This document shows, piece after piece, positions 17,576-26,634 of a stretch of 56,550 bases of DNA. Below the pieces are notes generated by a model. It saw only the letters and a list, made by a program, of their open reading frames with translations, was not told where the DNA came from and searched no databases. The position numbers were made by a program, and so were the translations under genes. Numbering within the stretch: the first letter of the stretch is position 1; the number at the start of each line of letters is the position of its first letter. Where the stretch lies: NCBI GenBank assembly GCA_009787625.1, contig WQSX01000014.1:1-56550 (forward strand), written 5' to 3'. The stretch comes from Oscillospiraceae bacterium (GTDB taxonomy: Bacteria; Bacillota; Clostridia; Oscillospirales; Oscillospiraceae).

Positions 17576-19323
17576 CACACATGCTCACCCCTTGGGGCGA
17601 AGCGATAGACAAAACAAACCCACTTTCGGAGTACCCTCGCCCGCAGCTCAGGCGAGACAACTGGACATGCCTAAACGGCACATGGGAGTACGCCATACTC
17701 GAAAGTGGCATGTCAACAGTGCCGTCCGAATATGACGGAGAAATTCTGGTCCCCTATTCGCCCGAATCTCTGCTCTCAGGAGTTAAGCGCCAGCTACTGC
17801 CGGGGCAAACGCTTTGGTATCGCCGTAAATTCAGCTTTACGAAGCCCGAACAGGAGGGTCGCCTAATTTTGCATTTTGGAGCAGTTGACCAAGTTTGTAA
17901 GGTGTATGTAAACGGGCAAAAAGCGGGAGATCACAGCGGGGGCTTTTGGCCATTTTCAATTGATATTACAGACTTTTTGGCAGCAGAAGAAATAGTCATC
18001 ACTGTCGCAGTGCAAGACGAATCGGACAGGGGAATAGAAGCCTACGGAAAGCAAAAACTGGAGAGGGGCGGCATTTGGTACACGGCACAGAGTGGCATAT
18101 GGCAAACAGTTTGGACAGAAGTAGTGCCCGAGCAACACATAGAAAACATAAAAATAACACCACTTCCCGAAAGCTCAGAAGTAAAATTTGAAGTCATTTT
18201 TGCAAAAAACACTTCTGCAGCAACTGAAATACAGGTTTTCGACGAAGAAAAAGAAGTGTCGAGTGGCAGTTTTGAGACAAACGAATTTACGCTAAAAATA
18301 CCGAACTTTCGCTACTGGAGCCCCGATGACCCGTTTTTGTATAAGACTAAAATAACAGCGGGAGGAGACAAAGTTGAAAGCTACTTCGGTATGCGCTCAT
18401 TTGGTATCGTAAAAGATGAAAACGGCTTTCCAAGGCTGAGTCTCAACGGAAAACCCATATTTCACAGCGGACTACTAGACCAGGGCTATTACAGCGACGG
18501 CATGTACACACCGGCATCTGATGAAGCAATGGTCTGGGAGATAACGAAAGCGAAAGAGATGGGCTTTAACATGCTCAGAAAACATATCAAAATAGAGCCG
18601 CTGAGATGGTATTACCACTGCGACCGCCTTGGAATGTTAGTGTGGCAAGATTTCGTCTCAGGCGGCGGGCCCTACGGCGAATTTGTGACCAGGTACCTCC
18701 CATTTATCGGTCTGCACCTAAAAGACACCACCAAAAAGAAGGGCTTCGGGCGCAAAAACGAAGCCGGGCGCAAAGCGTTCGAGCGTGACATGACAAGGAC
18801 GGTTAAGCTATTATATAATGTGGTGAGCCTCTCGGTGTGGGTTCCGTTTAACGAAGGCTGGGGGCAGTTTGATGCAGAGCGAATTTGCAAAGACCTGCAA
18901 AAAATAGACCACACCCGCTCCATAGACCACGCCAGCGGCTGGCACGACCAAGGCACAGGTGATTTTTCAAGCTATCACGTCTACTATAAGCCATTCAAAA
19001 TGAAGCCCGACAAACAAGGGCGTGTTCAAGCTCTAACAGAATTTGGCGGCTATTCATGCCCCACCACGGGACATATGGCAACAGACAAGCTGTTTGGCTA
19101 TAAAATGTACAAAACCAAACAAGAACTAAACGCAGCAATAGAAAAGCTCTACACAAAAGAGATAATACCAAAAATAAAAAAAGGCCTATCAGCAACAATC
19201 TACACACAACTAACAGACATAGAAGACGAAATAAACGGAATACTAACCTACGACCGCAAAGAGTTGAAGCTAGATGCAGAAATGGTGCGAGAGATAAATG
19301 AGAAGTTGATTAAGCAGGGGTGA
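17563..19323 (+). CDS. Glycoside hydrolase family 2 enzyme
   Basis: 586 residues, shorter than LacZ. Jelly-roll sugar-binding domain ~30-190 (LNGTWEYAI, VYVNGQKAGDHSGGFWPFSIDIT), immunoglobulin-like domain ~195-280, then a TIM barrel. The probable acid/base is E431 (WVPFNEGWGQFD) and the nucleophile E493 (ALTEFGG). GH2 enzymes cleave beta-galactosides, beta-glucuronides or beta-mannosides; the specificity cannot be read here. No signal peptide, so it is cytoplasmic and acts on imported oligosaccharide. Start overlaps the MFS gene. The C-terminus ends soon after the barrel, without the extra domains of LacZ. Confidence 0.88.
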   Translation: MDKLTHMLTPWGEAIDKTNPLSEYPRPQLRRDNWTCLNGTWEYAILESGMSTVPSEYDGEILVPYSPESLLSGVKRQLLPGQTLWYRRKFSFTKPEQEGRLILHFGAVDQVCKVYVNGQKAGDHSGGFWPFSIDITDFLAAEEIVITVAVQDESDRGIEAYGKQKLERGGIWYTAQSGIWQTVWTEVVPEQHIENIKITPLPESSEVKFEVIFAKNTSAATEIQVFDEEKEVSSGSFETNEFTLKIPNFRYWSPDDPFLYKTKITAGGDKVESYFGMRSFGIVKDENGFPRLSLNGKPIFHSGLLDQGYYSDGMYTPASDEAMVWEITKAKEMGFNMLRKHIKIEPLRWYYHCDRLGMLVWQDFVSGGGPYGEFVTRYLPFIGLHLKDTTKKKGFGRKNEAGRKAFERDMTRTVKLLYNVVSLSVWVPFNEGWGQFDAERICKDLQKIDHTRSIDHASGWHDQGTGDFSSYHVYYKPFKMKPDKQGRVQALTEFGGYSCPTTGHMATDKLFGYKMYKTKQELNAAIEKLYTKEIIPKIKKGLSATIYTQLTDIEDEINGILTYDRKELKLDAEMVREINEKLIKQG

Positions 19324-19366
19324 TGGTTTTCTAAAAATGTATTTATGGTGGTTATGTTCCAACCTT

Positions 19367-20272
19367 TCACCCCACACACATCTCACGCAAAAGCGAAATT
19401 GCCTCTGACTCCGAAAAACTCGAATACCCCTGAATGCCTAAAGACGAAGGCTTTGTCTGAGGGCTTTCTCGGTATTGGTTTGGTGAGACAGAAGTCAGCT
19501 CTTTAAAAACTCTGTAAAACGAAGATTCGCTTGCAAAGCCGCTCTCGGATGCGATGTATGGGATTGCGGTTGTTGTCGTGCGAAGCATGCTCTTTGCGTG
19601 TTCAATGCGGTAATAATTGATCAGCACTTTATACGATGATGCCCCTGCCTTTTTGAGCTGACGATGCAATGTGGCACGACTTAGTCCCAAATCCCGACAC
19701 ATTTGCGTCTGACTTATATCTTCGGCAAATCTCTGCTTGATATATCTTTTGATTTTATCAAAATCTTCAATGTCTATAGGCTGCTCCCATCCTTGCTGTA
19801 CATGATATTTTAAGTATTTAAACATAGCTCCGATGAAGTCAAACAAGCGCGCTCTTACATAAAAAGGATAGCCGTTGGGTTTTTCATGCAATAAAATCCC
19901 TATTTGCGCCATTATTTGCCTGAAAATATCAATAGATTCAAGCGGCATACTTTTACAAGTGTTCAGTTCAAAGCGAAATTTAGTATCATAAATATCACTG
20001 TAAATATTGGGGTGAAATTGAAGCACTAGGCACAGATTATTTGGCTCAGGTTGGTTGATAGAGTGTATTTCGCTTGGGTTAAACAGATAAATATCCCCGT
20101 CACTGAGCCTCTGAGTGTCTGCCTCACAGTGAACGCTCACACTTCCGCGCAGCACCAAAAACGCTTCATATTCATAATGCCAATGCGGGCTGGAGTTTTC
20201 CATGGAGACAATGCGGCATGTGAGAGGTGTCTGCGCTGTGCGTTTTACATATTCCAGTTCATACTGACTCAC
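19367..20272 (-). CDS. AraC family transcription regulator
   Basis: 301 residues. An N-terminal cupin sugar-sensing domain (SPHWHYEYEAFLVLRGSVSVHC, GDIYLFNPSEIHSI) is followed by the C-terminal pair of helix-turn-helix motifs (ISQTQMCRDLGLSRATLHRQLKKAG and IPYIASESGFASESSFYRVFKE). GTG start with a near-perfect GGGGGAG five bases upstream. It is divergent from the GPH transporter-GH3 genes and probably activates them in response to a sugar (inference from gene order). Convergent with the GH2 gene, 43 bases apart. Confidence 0.92.
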   Translation of the reverse strand: MSQYELEYVKRTAQTPLTCRIVSMENSSPHWHYEYEAFLVLRGSVSVHCEADTQRLSDGDIYLFNPSEIHSINQPEPNNLCLVLQFHPNIYSDIYDTKFRFELNTCKSMPLESIDIFRQIMAQIGILLHEKPNGYPFYVRARLFDFIGAMFKYLKYHVQQGWEQPIDIEDFDKIKRYIKQRFAEDISQTQMCRDLGLSRATLHRQLKKAGASSYKVLINYYRIEHAKSMLRTTTTAIPYIASESGFASESSFYRVFKELTSVSPNQYRESPQTKPSSLGIQGYSSFSESEAISLLREMCVG

Positions 20273-20379
20273 TTACACTCCCCCTCTCCCACTTTCGTAT
20301 ATTATACACTTTTCAAAGAAAAATGCAAAATTTTAAGATTGCTTTTGACACAAATTGAGAACTTGAGCTAATCTTTTTT

Positions 20380-20388
20380 TGTTATAAT
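20380..20388 (+). promoter_or_regulatory. Extended -10 promoter upstream of the GPH transporter
   Basis: TGT followed by consensus TATAAT (20383-20388). The -35 is poor (ACTTGA at 16-bp spacing), as expected for an activator-dependent promoter beside an AraC gene. Confidence 0.5.
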
Positions 20389-20418
20389 GTATAAAATAAC
20401 TGAAAAGAGGTATGTGAT

Positions 20419-21777
20419 ATGGAAGCAACTAGCACACCAACCAACAGCAAAATGATTACAAAAATCCTTTATGCGGCGGGAGACATTGGTTGCAATTTTG
20501 TCTGGACATTTGTATCAGGATTTCTCATGCTCTACTATACAGACAGTGTGGGCGTTTCAGCAGCCTTTGTCGGTACAATGTTTTTTGTTTCACGCATTTT
20601 CGACGGTGCGAGCGATATTGGAATTGGTTTGATAATCGACAGGACAAACACACGTTGGGGCAAGGCACGCCCGTGGCTGTTATGGTTTTGCATACCTTTT
20701 GTAATAAGCCTAATGCTATTATTCAGAGTACCCGACTCTCTTTCTGACATGGGACGAAATATCTACATATATGCAACCTATCTATTTTTGGTTGTCATTT
20801 GCTACAGCTTTGTAAATCTTGCTTACAATGCCCTGCTTCCACGCTTTTCACTTACGGTTCACGACAGAAATGTTGTTGCGGCTGTAAGAGGATTAGCCGT
20901 AGTTGCAACAGCACTTGCAATTTCAATTTTAACACCGATACTGCTCGATGCATTCGGCGGAGTGGAGTATCAAGAAACTTGGGGACGAATTTCAACACTT
21001 TATGCAGGTATTGCTCTTGTGATGATACTTCTTACGTTTTTTGGAGTTAAAGAAAAAATTCCTAGTTCACAAGATGATGGCAGTGTCGACAAAGTGCCAA
21101 TAAAAAAAGCCTTGGCAATCTCGCTTAAAAACAAGTATTTTTATGTAGCGACAGGGCTTTTTGTTGTTTTCTACGCCTCCATGGGCCTCGGCGGTGTTAC
21201 AATTTTCTTTGCCCGTGATGTAATGGGTGATGCAAACTTGCTTGGACTGATTTCAGGCGTGTTGATACTCCCGATGTTGCTCGCTACTCCTTTTCTTCCC
21301 GCACTTTACAAAAAATTCGGCAAACGCAATGTGATGTTTGTCGGTGCATTGATTATGGCACTTGGGTGTGGACTACAACTCATTCGCCCCGATGATTTGA
21401 TGCTTTACGTTATTTTCGCTATTTTACGCGGACTGGGCAGTATCATGTTTTCTATGCCTATCTTTACTCTGGCGGCAGATATTGTGGATTTGGACGAACA
21501 TCGCCACGGTCTGCGTGCCGAAGGACTTATTACTAGCGTTAACAGTTTCGGAATGAAAGTAGGTACGGGGTTTGGTGCAGCATTGGTCGGTTGGGTCTTG
21601 GCGCATGGTAACTATGATGCAGATGCCGCAGTTCAAGGTCAAGATGCATTAAATGCCATGATTGCTTTGCAAATCAGCATACCGATGATACTCTCTGTAA
21701 TACTTGCAATACTCCTGATTTTCTGGGATATAGAGAAACACAATATAGGCGAAAAGAAAAGTGAGGCTGAGGCTTAG
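20419..21777 (+). CDS. GPH family sugar:cation symporter (MelB-like)
   Basis: 452 residues, twelve predicted membrane segments. GPH hallmarks: GDIGCNFVWTFVSGFLMLYYT at the N-terminus, IFDGASDIGIGLIIDRT and the following RWGKARPWLLW loop. The family imports glycosides, pentosides or hexuronides with H+ or Na+. RBS AAGAGG lies 8 bases upstream. First gene of a same-strand run with two GH3 enzymes, so beta-glucosides such as cellobiose or xylosides are plausible substrates (inference). A perfect 10-bp hairpin spans the stop codon. Confidence 0.92.
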   Translation: MEATSTPTNSKMITKILYAAGDIGCNFVWTFVSGFLMLYYTDSVGVSAAFVGTMFFVSRIFDGASDIGIGLIIDRTNTRWGKARPWLLWFCIPFVISLMLLFRVPDSLSDMGRNIYIYATYLFLVVICYSFVNLAYNALLPRFSLTVHDRNVVAAVRGLAVVATALAISILTPILLDAFGGVEYQETWGRISTLYAGIALVMILLTFFGVKEKIPSSQDDGSVDKVPIKKALAISLKNKYFYVATGLFVVFYASMGLGGVTIFFARDVMGDANLLGLISGVLILPMLLATPFLPALYKKFGKRNVMFVGALIMALGCGLQLIRPDDLMLYVIFAILRGLGSIMFSMPIFTLAADIVDLDEHRHGLRAEGLITSVNSFGMKVGTGFGAALVGWVLAHGNYDADAAVQGQDALNAMIALQISIPMILSVILAILLIFWDIEKHNIGEKKSEAEA

Positions 21778-21797
21778 TTTGAAAGAATTCAAACTAA
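21774..21797 (+). other. Hairpin spanning the GPH transporter stop codon
   Basis: TTAGTTTGAA and TTCAAACTAA form a perfect 10-bp stem with a 4-nt AGAA loop; the TAG stop is inside the stem. No T-run follows, so it is more likely an mRNA 3'-end stabiliser or processing site than a terminator. Confidence 0.6.
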
Positions 21798-21805
21798 CGG
21801 GGAAT

Positions 21806-21846
21806 GTGCGATTTGCTCCCCCTACGGGGAACCGCAAATGATGCAC
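21806..21846 (+). other. Second hairpin in the transporter-GH3 gap
   Basis: GTGC-GATTTGC-TCCCC pairs with GGGGA-ACC-GCAAAT-GAT-GCAC around a CTAC loop. Its last four bases (GCAC) are also the first bases of the following leader hairpin, so the two structures compete. It shares CCGCAAATGATG with repeat R3 and ATTTGCTCC with the 24340 element. Confidence 0.5.
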
Positions 21847-21911
21847 AAAATGACAATTCCTTTAATGAGTCGTTTTGTGCCTGAAGATTTTCGAAAGGAA
21901 TGGTCATTAAT
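21843..21911 (+). promoter_or_regulatory. Structured leader L1 with Shine-Dalgarno-pairing segment
   Basis: Stem i: 21843-21854 with 21869-21880 (12 bp, one G.U). Stem ii alternative: AATGACAATTCCTTT (21849-21863) with AAAGGAATGGTCATT (21894-21908), 14 of 15 pairs, burying the ribosome binding site. About 70 nt are nearly identical to the leader at 49530-49597 upstream of a DUF3048 gene. Could be a translational switch or a dispersed repeat. Confidence 0.6.
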
Positions 21912-24338
21912 ATGAAAAAATATCAAGATAAATCCCTATCTGCAACGGAAAGAGCAAATGATTTGCTTCCGCATATGACAATGGACGAAAAAATTGCGCA
22001 ATTGCAATGTACTATGGTTGTCGGCGAGCCTGAGCCACTTTCAAAAAACTTCCCAAATGGTCTCGGCAGTGCAGTTGTGTTCTCGGCGGCACAAAACCCT
22101 GCCGGTGTTGCTGAAAACAATCAAAAAACTACAGAATTTTTCTCAAACACACGACTCGGGATTCCACCGCTCTTGCACGTTGAAGCAGTGACCGGCGTCA
22201 CAAGCCCAGGCGGCACAACATTCCCCTCTGCTATCGGATTGGGGGCAACATTTAATCCCGAAACGATTTTCGACATGGCAGACACTGCACGGCAACAGAT
22301 GCTGGCTGCCGGTTACCGCCATGCGCTGTCTCCTGTGATGGATGTCGCTCGCGACCCACGATGGGGCCGCACAGGTGAGACCTATGGTGAAGACCCAACA
22401 CTATGCGCAAAAATGAGCGTAGCGTTCACAAAGGGCTTGCAGGGCAAAAACCTTGAAAACGGTGCAATCGCAACAGGCAAGCACTTTCTCGGATATGGTT
22501 TTGGTGATGGTGGCCTAAATATGGCGAGCAACCCCATTACACCTCGTGAATTGCGTGAAGTCTATGCAAAACCCTTCCAAGCCGCCGTCACTGAGGGAAA
22601 GCTGCGAGGGATTATGAATTCATACGGAACTATCGACGGAGAGATGATTATCGGCTCCGCTCATATCATGACTGATTTGTTGCGTGATGAAATGGGTTTT
22701 GACGGAATAATGGTGTCCGACTATCTTTCCATAGAAAAGCTTGTTTATTACGGGCTTGAACCAAATCTCGAAGAAGCCGGAATAACGGCATTAAAAGCGG
22801 GACTTGACGCAGAATACCCTAATGCAAATTGTTATAAAGGCAATTTGGCAAATGCCGTAAACGCGGGGCGACTGGATGTCACTGTAATCGACCGCTCTGT
22901 GAGGCGAATTTTAATAGCAAAATTTGAACTCGGACTATTTGACAATTCAAGACCAAAAGCAGAAACTATCCCCACTGCATATGGCGACCCAATTCACACC
23001 GCAAGAAGTCTTAAAGCCGCACAGGAATCAATTGTACTACTGAAAAACGACGGCGTTTTGCCACTCTCAAAAACCATAAAAACTTTGGCTGTGATAGGTC
23101 CTCATGCAGATAATATACGCCTATTATTCGGCTGTTACACCTTGCCTGCGGGCTTAGAAATGTCCATGAGCAACTCGCTTGCGAGCGACATGGCGGGGCT
23201 TGACGGCATGAAAGATTTTGTAGAGCAAACCACTACGGAGCAACCACCACCTGAAACTTATCCCGGCAGTGATGTTTTGCGTGAAAAGCCCGAAGTTACC
23301 GAAATGATAAAAATGGCATTTGGAAGTTTTGTTCCCACGATTTTAAAGAGTATAAAAGAAAAATGCCCCACAACCAATGTCCTCCATACACAAGGTTGCG
23401 ATATAGCAGGAAATGATCGCTCAATGTTTGCTGATGCTGTCAAAATCGCAGGTCAAGCAGATGCTGTAATCATGACTCTGGGTGGAAAGTACGGCTGGGG
23501 CGCAAATTGCACAATCGGTGAAGGGCTCGATAGAGACGACATAGGACTCACGGGTATTCAAGAGGAGCTCGTAAAAACCATCATCGAAACAGGAAAACCA
23601 ACCATTATCGTCCACATGGATGCAAGGCCGCTTTCAAGCGTGTATATAAAAGAAAACGCATCAGCCATTATCGAAAACTGGTTCCCCGGCACAACGGGCG
23701 GTCAAGCTTTGGCAGATGTGCTGTTTGGCGACTACAATCCTGCGGGGAGATTACCTATGACTGCTGTACGAAATGCAGGACAAATTCCAATATATTCTGG
23801 TCAGAAAAACGGCAATAGTTATTACGCAAAAAACACCACAAGTGCGTTGAGCCGCTATGTTGAAAGCACCACAGAACCATTATTTTACTTTGGAGAAGGT
23901 TTAAGTTATACTACATTTGTATATGAAAATCTATCCGTCACGCCTGAAGTAGCGTCCGATGGAACAATTGAGGTAAAATTCGATATATTAAACAGTGGCA
24001 ATTACGACGGAGAGGAAGTCGCACAACTATACGTATCCGACGAACTCGCCTCTATGCTCCGCCCTGCCAAAGAATTTGCAGGTTGCAAGCGCCTTTTTAT
24101 CAAAGCCGGAGAAAAGGCATCTGTGCGATTTACTGCCAAAGTCGACCAATTTGCATTTTTAAATAAAGACATGGACTGGGTTTTAGAATCAGGCAAAATG
24201 AATGTTCTCATAGGCGCATCTTCTGAGGATATTCGCTTAACCGGCAGTTTCAACATTACGGACAGCAAAATAATTGACGGCAAAACTCGTAGTTTTTACG
24301 CTAACTCTGAAGTACTTTCTCACGATTGCCGAAAGTGA
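21912..24338 (+). CDS. Glycoside hydrolase family 3 beta-glycosidase (with Fn3-like domain)
   Basis: 808 residues. N-terminal TIM-like domain with RTGETYGEDP, the KHF motif (GKHFLGYG) and the nucleophile Asp in FDGIMVSDYLS (~residue 270). The second alpha/beta domain starts near 385 (AAQESIVLLKNDGVLPL) and includes NWFPGTTGGQALADVLFG; a fibronectin-III-like domain closes the protein (GEEVAQLYVSD). GH3 enzymes remove terminal beta-glucose, xylose or related residues; exact specificity is unknown. No signal peptide. Start: ATG 21912 (MKKYQDKS) is preferred; an in-frame ATG at 21900 would add MVIN but overlaps the RBS. Preceded by leader L1. Confidence 0.92.
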   Translation: MKKYQDKSLSATERANDLLPHMTMDEKIAQLQCTMVVGEPEPLSKNFPNGLGSAVVFSAAQNPAGVAENNQKTTEFFSNTRLGIPPLLHVEAVTGVTSPGGTTFPSAIGLGATFNPETIFDMADTARQQMLAAGYRHALSPVMDVARDPRWGRTGETYGEDPTLCAKMSVAFTKGLQGKNLENGAIATGKHFLGYGFGDGGLNMASNPITPRELREVYAKPFQAAVTEGKLRGIMNSYGTIDGEMIIGSAHIMTDLLRDEMGFDGIMVSDYLSIEKLVYYGLEPNLEEAGITALKAGLDAEYPNANCYKGNLANAVNAGRLDVTVIDRSVRRILIAKFELGLFDNSRPKAETIPTAYGDPIHTARSLKAAQESIVLLKNDGVLPLSKTIKTLAVIGPHADNIRLLFGCYTLPAGLEMSMSNSLASDMAGLDGMKDFVEQTTTEQPPPETYPGSDVLREKPEVTEMIKMAFGSFVPTILKSIKEKCPTTNVLHTQGCDIAGNDRSMFADAVKIAGQADAVIMTLGGKYGWGANCTIGEGLDRDDIGLTGIQEELVKTIIETGKPTIIVHMDARPLSSVYIKENASAIIENWFPGTTGGQALADVLFGDYNPAGRLPMTAVRNAGQIPIYSGQKNGNSYYAKNTTSALSRYVESTTEPLFYFGEGLSYTTFVYENLSVTPEVASDGTIEVKFDILNSGNYDGEEVAQLYVSDELASMLRPAKEFAGCKRLFIKAGEKASVRFTAKVDQFAFLNKDMDWVLESGKMNVLIGASSEDIRLTGSFNITDSKIIDGKTRSFYANSEVLSHDCRK

Positions 24339-24339
24339 T

Positions 24340-24395
24340 GAGCAATTTGCTCCACTTTTGCAGGGGACGCACACCGGGCGTCCCGTCCCCCTCTG
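24340..24395 (+). other. Hairpin between the two GH3 genes
   Basis: GGGACGC-ACACCGG-GCGTCCC (24364-24384) is a perfect 7-bp hairpin, with a competing longer pairing GGGGACG/CGTCCCC (to 24390). The left flank GATGAGCAATTTGC resembles the arms of repeats R2 and R3, so it may be a relative of that family. No clear T-run. Confidence 0.5.
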
Positions 24396-24428
24396 TTTCA
24401 AAAAGAAATTAAGAAAGGCAACAAACAT

Positions 24429-26483
24429 ATGAAAGATATTATTTGGTTATTAGGATCAAGAATCTTAATCCTCGCAGCCTTAGCAGCCATCGGAGGCTTG
24501 GTTTTTAGCTCATGGCTTGGCGCTGTCTTTCTCCCTGTTACTATCGTAGCGGTAAAAATCTTAGTGCGTCTAACAATGGGTGCAATAAGAAACAGCAAAA
24601 TGAGAAGCAAACTCGGAGAAGAAGCCACCATGCAAACAGACGAATCCGGTTACACCTTCTGCGACCTTAACAAAAATGGGAAGCTGGATATTTATGAAGA
24701 TTCTCGTGAGCCGATAGAGCGGCGTGTTGAGGATTTGCTCTCTCAAATGACTATTGAAGAAAAAGTCGGACAAATGTTCTGCCCCTATTTAAGCTCAACT
24801 AACGAAAATAAGCTGCATAAAAAAGGCAGTCCGTTTTCGGCTGGAACCGTACTTGAAACGATTGCCGAAAAGCAAGTCAGTGCATTTAGTTGCATGGGCT
24901 CGGCAAAACCCGAAGTGTTTGCTAAATGGTACAACGCCTGTCAAAGACTCGCCCGCCGAACAAGGCTCGGAATCCCTATAACCCTCGGCTCCGACCCCAG
25001 ACATCACTTCATAGGCGAAAACAATCCTCTCGCAACCCTTGTAGATAACGGCTTGTCCACATGGCCTGCCCCTATCGGCCTTGGAGCATGTGCCGATGAA
25101 AATCTGGTGGAGACTTTCGGCAAACTCGCTAGACGTGAACTGCGCGCACTCGGCATAAGTTTTGGACTTCACCCCGTCGCAGACACAGCCACCGAGCCAC
25201 GTTGGCCTCGCATCAAGGAGACTTTCGGCGAAGATGCTGATTTAAATTCTCGCCTTACAGCGGCATATATCAGAGGGTTTCAAGGCGAAAAAATAGACAG
25301 TAGCAGCGTCGCCTGCTGTGTGAAACATTTTCCGGGCGGAGGTCCTCAAAAAGATGGCGATGATGCACACTACACATTCGGCAAAGAGCAAATATATCCG
25401 GGCGACGGTTTTGATTATCATCTAAAGCCCTTTGAGGCGGCAGTAGATTCTGACGTTGCCGCAGTCATGCCATATTACGGCATACCGATTGGGCAAGAAG
25501 GCATAGAAGAAGTCGGGTTTAATTTTAATAAAGATGTCATTACAGGGCTTCTCAGGGAAAAACTGGGTTATGACGGCATTGTGCATACTGACTATAGCAT
25601 AATAAAAGACAATCTCATAGCAGGAATTCGCCTGCCCGCACGAGCTTGGGGTGTAGAAGCTCTCTCTGCGCACGAGCGAGTAAAAAAGGCAATTGATGCG
25701 GGTATTGACCAATTGGGCGGTGAGTTTTGCTCCGAGCTTTTGGTTGATTTAGTGAAAAGTGGCGAAGTCTCGGAATCACGAATAGACGAATCCTGCCGCC
25801 GTGTGCTCACACTCAAATTTAAGCTTGGACTGTTTGATAACCCGTTTGTCCCCGTTGAAGATGCGATAAAACTTTGCAATAACGCCGAATATGCAAAAGC
25901 AGGTGAGGACGCAATGAGAAAATCGCTCGTTTTGCTGAAAAACGGCAAAAACGACACATCTACTCTCCCGCTCGCCAAAAATATCAAAGTATATATCGAG
26001 GGATTTCAAAAAAGCAATGTAAGCCGCTATGCCGAGGTTGTCAGCAGTCCCGACAAGGCTGATTTCGCTTTGGTTCATCTTGATTTCCCATACAGAACCG
26101 ACAAAAGAGAACTTTTAGCGATGATGTTTAAAGGTTTGGACTTAGACTACACAGAAAAGCAAAAAAAGAAGCTCCACAAAGTCATGAAAACTTGCCCGAC
26201 TATTGTGTGTATCAACATGGTGCGGCCCGCCGTTATCCCCGAAATAGCCGAGCATTCGGCAGGGATTCTCTGTGAGTTCGGCGCACGGGAAACCATAATA
26301 CTGGAAGCTATATTCGGAGAATTCTCACCAAGCGGCAAGCTACCTTTTGAACTCCCGCGAAGCATGGAAGCTGTGCGCAAGCAAAAATGCGACACCCCAT
26401 TTGACAGCGAAAATCCGCTCTATGAATACGGCTTTGGCTTACAATATGATGGTATAGATGTTGCGACATTTGATTATGTATAA
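24429..26483 (+). CDS. Membrane-anchored glycoside hydrolase family 3 enzyme
   Basis: 684 residues. Two hydrophobic segments at ~5-50 anchor it in the membrane. An EF-hand-like calcium loop (D-x-N-x-N-G-x-x-D-x-x-E, residues 79-90) precedes the GH3 barrel (RRVEDLLSQMTIEEKVGQM). KETFGEDADL, KHFPGGGPQKDGDDAHY and the putative nucleophile Asp in YDGIVHTDYS follow. The second domain is present (EDAMRKSLVLLKNGK) but the protein lacks the Fn3-like end of its upstream neighbour. Same family as that gene but divergent, so not a recent duplicate. The catalytic domain may face inside or outside; topology cannot be decided. RBS AAAGG, ten bases. Confidence 0.88.
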   Translation: MKDIIWLLGSRILILAALAAIGGLVFSSWLGAVFLPVTIVAVKILVRLTMGAIRNSKMRSKLGEEATMQTDESGYTFCDLNKNGKLDIYEDSREPIERRVEDLLSQMTIEEKVGQMFCPYLSSTNENKLHKKGSPFSAGTVLETIAEKQVSAFSCMGSAKPEVFAKWYNACQRLARRTRLGIPITLGSDPRHHFIGENNPLATLVDNGLSTWPAPIGLGACADENLVETFGKLARRELRALGISFGLHPVADTATEPRWPRIKETFGEDADLNSRLTAAYIRGFQGEKIDSSSVACCVKHFPGGGPQKDGDDAHYTFGKEQIYPGDGFDYHLKPFEAAVDSDVAAVMPYYGIPIGQEGIEEVGFNFNKDVITGLLREKLGYDGIVHTDYSIIKDNLIAGIRLPARAWGVEALSAHERVKKAIDAGIDQLGGEFCSELLVDLVKSGEVSESRIDESCRRVLTLKFKLGLFDNPFVPVEDAIKLCNNAEYAKAGEDAMRKSLVLLKNGKNDTSTLPLAKNIKVYIEGFQKSNVSRYAEVVSSPDKADFALVHLDFPYRTDKRELLAMMFKGLDLDYTEKQKKKLHKVMKTCPTIVCINMVRPAVIPEIAEHSAGILCEFGARETIILEAIFGEFSPSGKLPFELPRSMEAVRKQKCDTPFDSENPLYEYGFGLQYDGIDVATFDYV

Positions 26484-26498
26484 CTGTTCGGTACCCCC

Positions 26499-26593
26499 GC
26501 AAATGATGAGCGGTTTACCCTGGTTTTTCGGGAGCCATCGGGATCTACACCGCTGTTCTCCCGAAAAACCAGGGTAAACCGCCCATCATCTGC
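26499..26593. repeat. Palindromic repeat R3 (conserved core 26535-26557)
   Basis: The best-preserved copy: 36-nt arms with 34 of 36 positions paired. The two exceptions are A.C on the plus strand, hence G.U on the minus strand, where the core reads forward. It lies between the second GH3 gene and the metallo-hydrolase gene, both on the plus strand. Confidence 0.9.
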
Positions 26594-26634
26594 TGCATTT
26601 GTGAGTGATCTTTACATTGGGAGTTTTTGTTTTT

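Noticed and set aside
21806-21911. A known riboswitch class in front of the GH3 gene
   Set aside because: I could not match the leader to conserved elements of TPP, SAM, glycine, purine, FMN, lysine or T-box leaders. It is reported as an unclassified element instead.
24340-24395. Intrinsic terminator between the GH3 genes
   Set aside because: The GC-rich hairpin is strong, but it is followed by CTCTGTTTC rather than a T-run, so termination is not supported.
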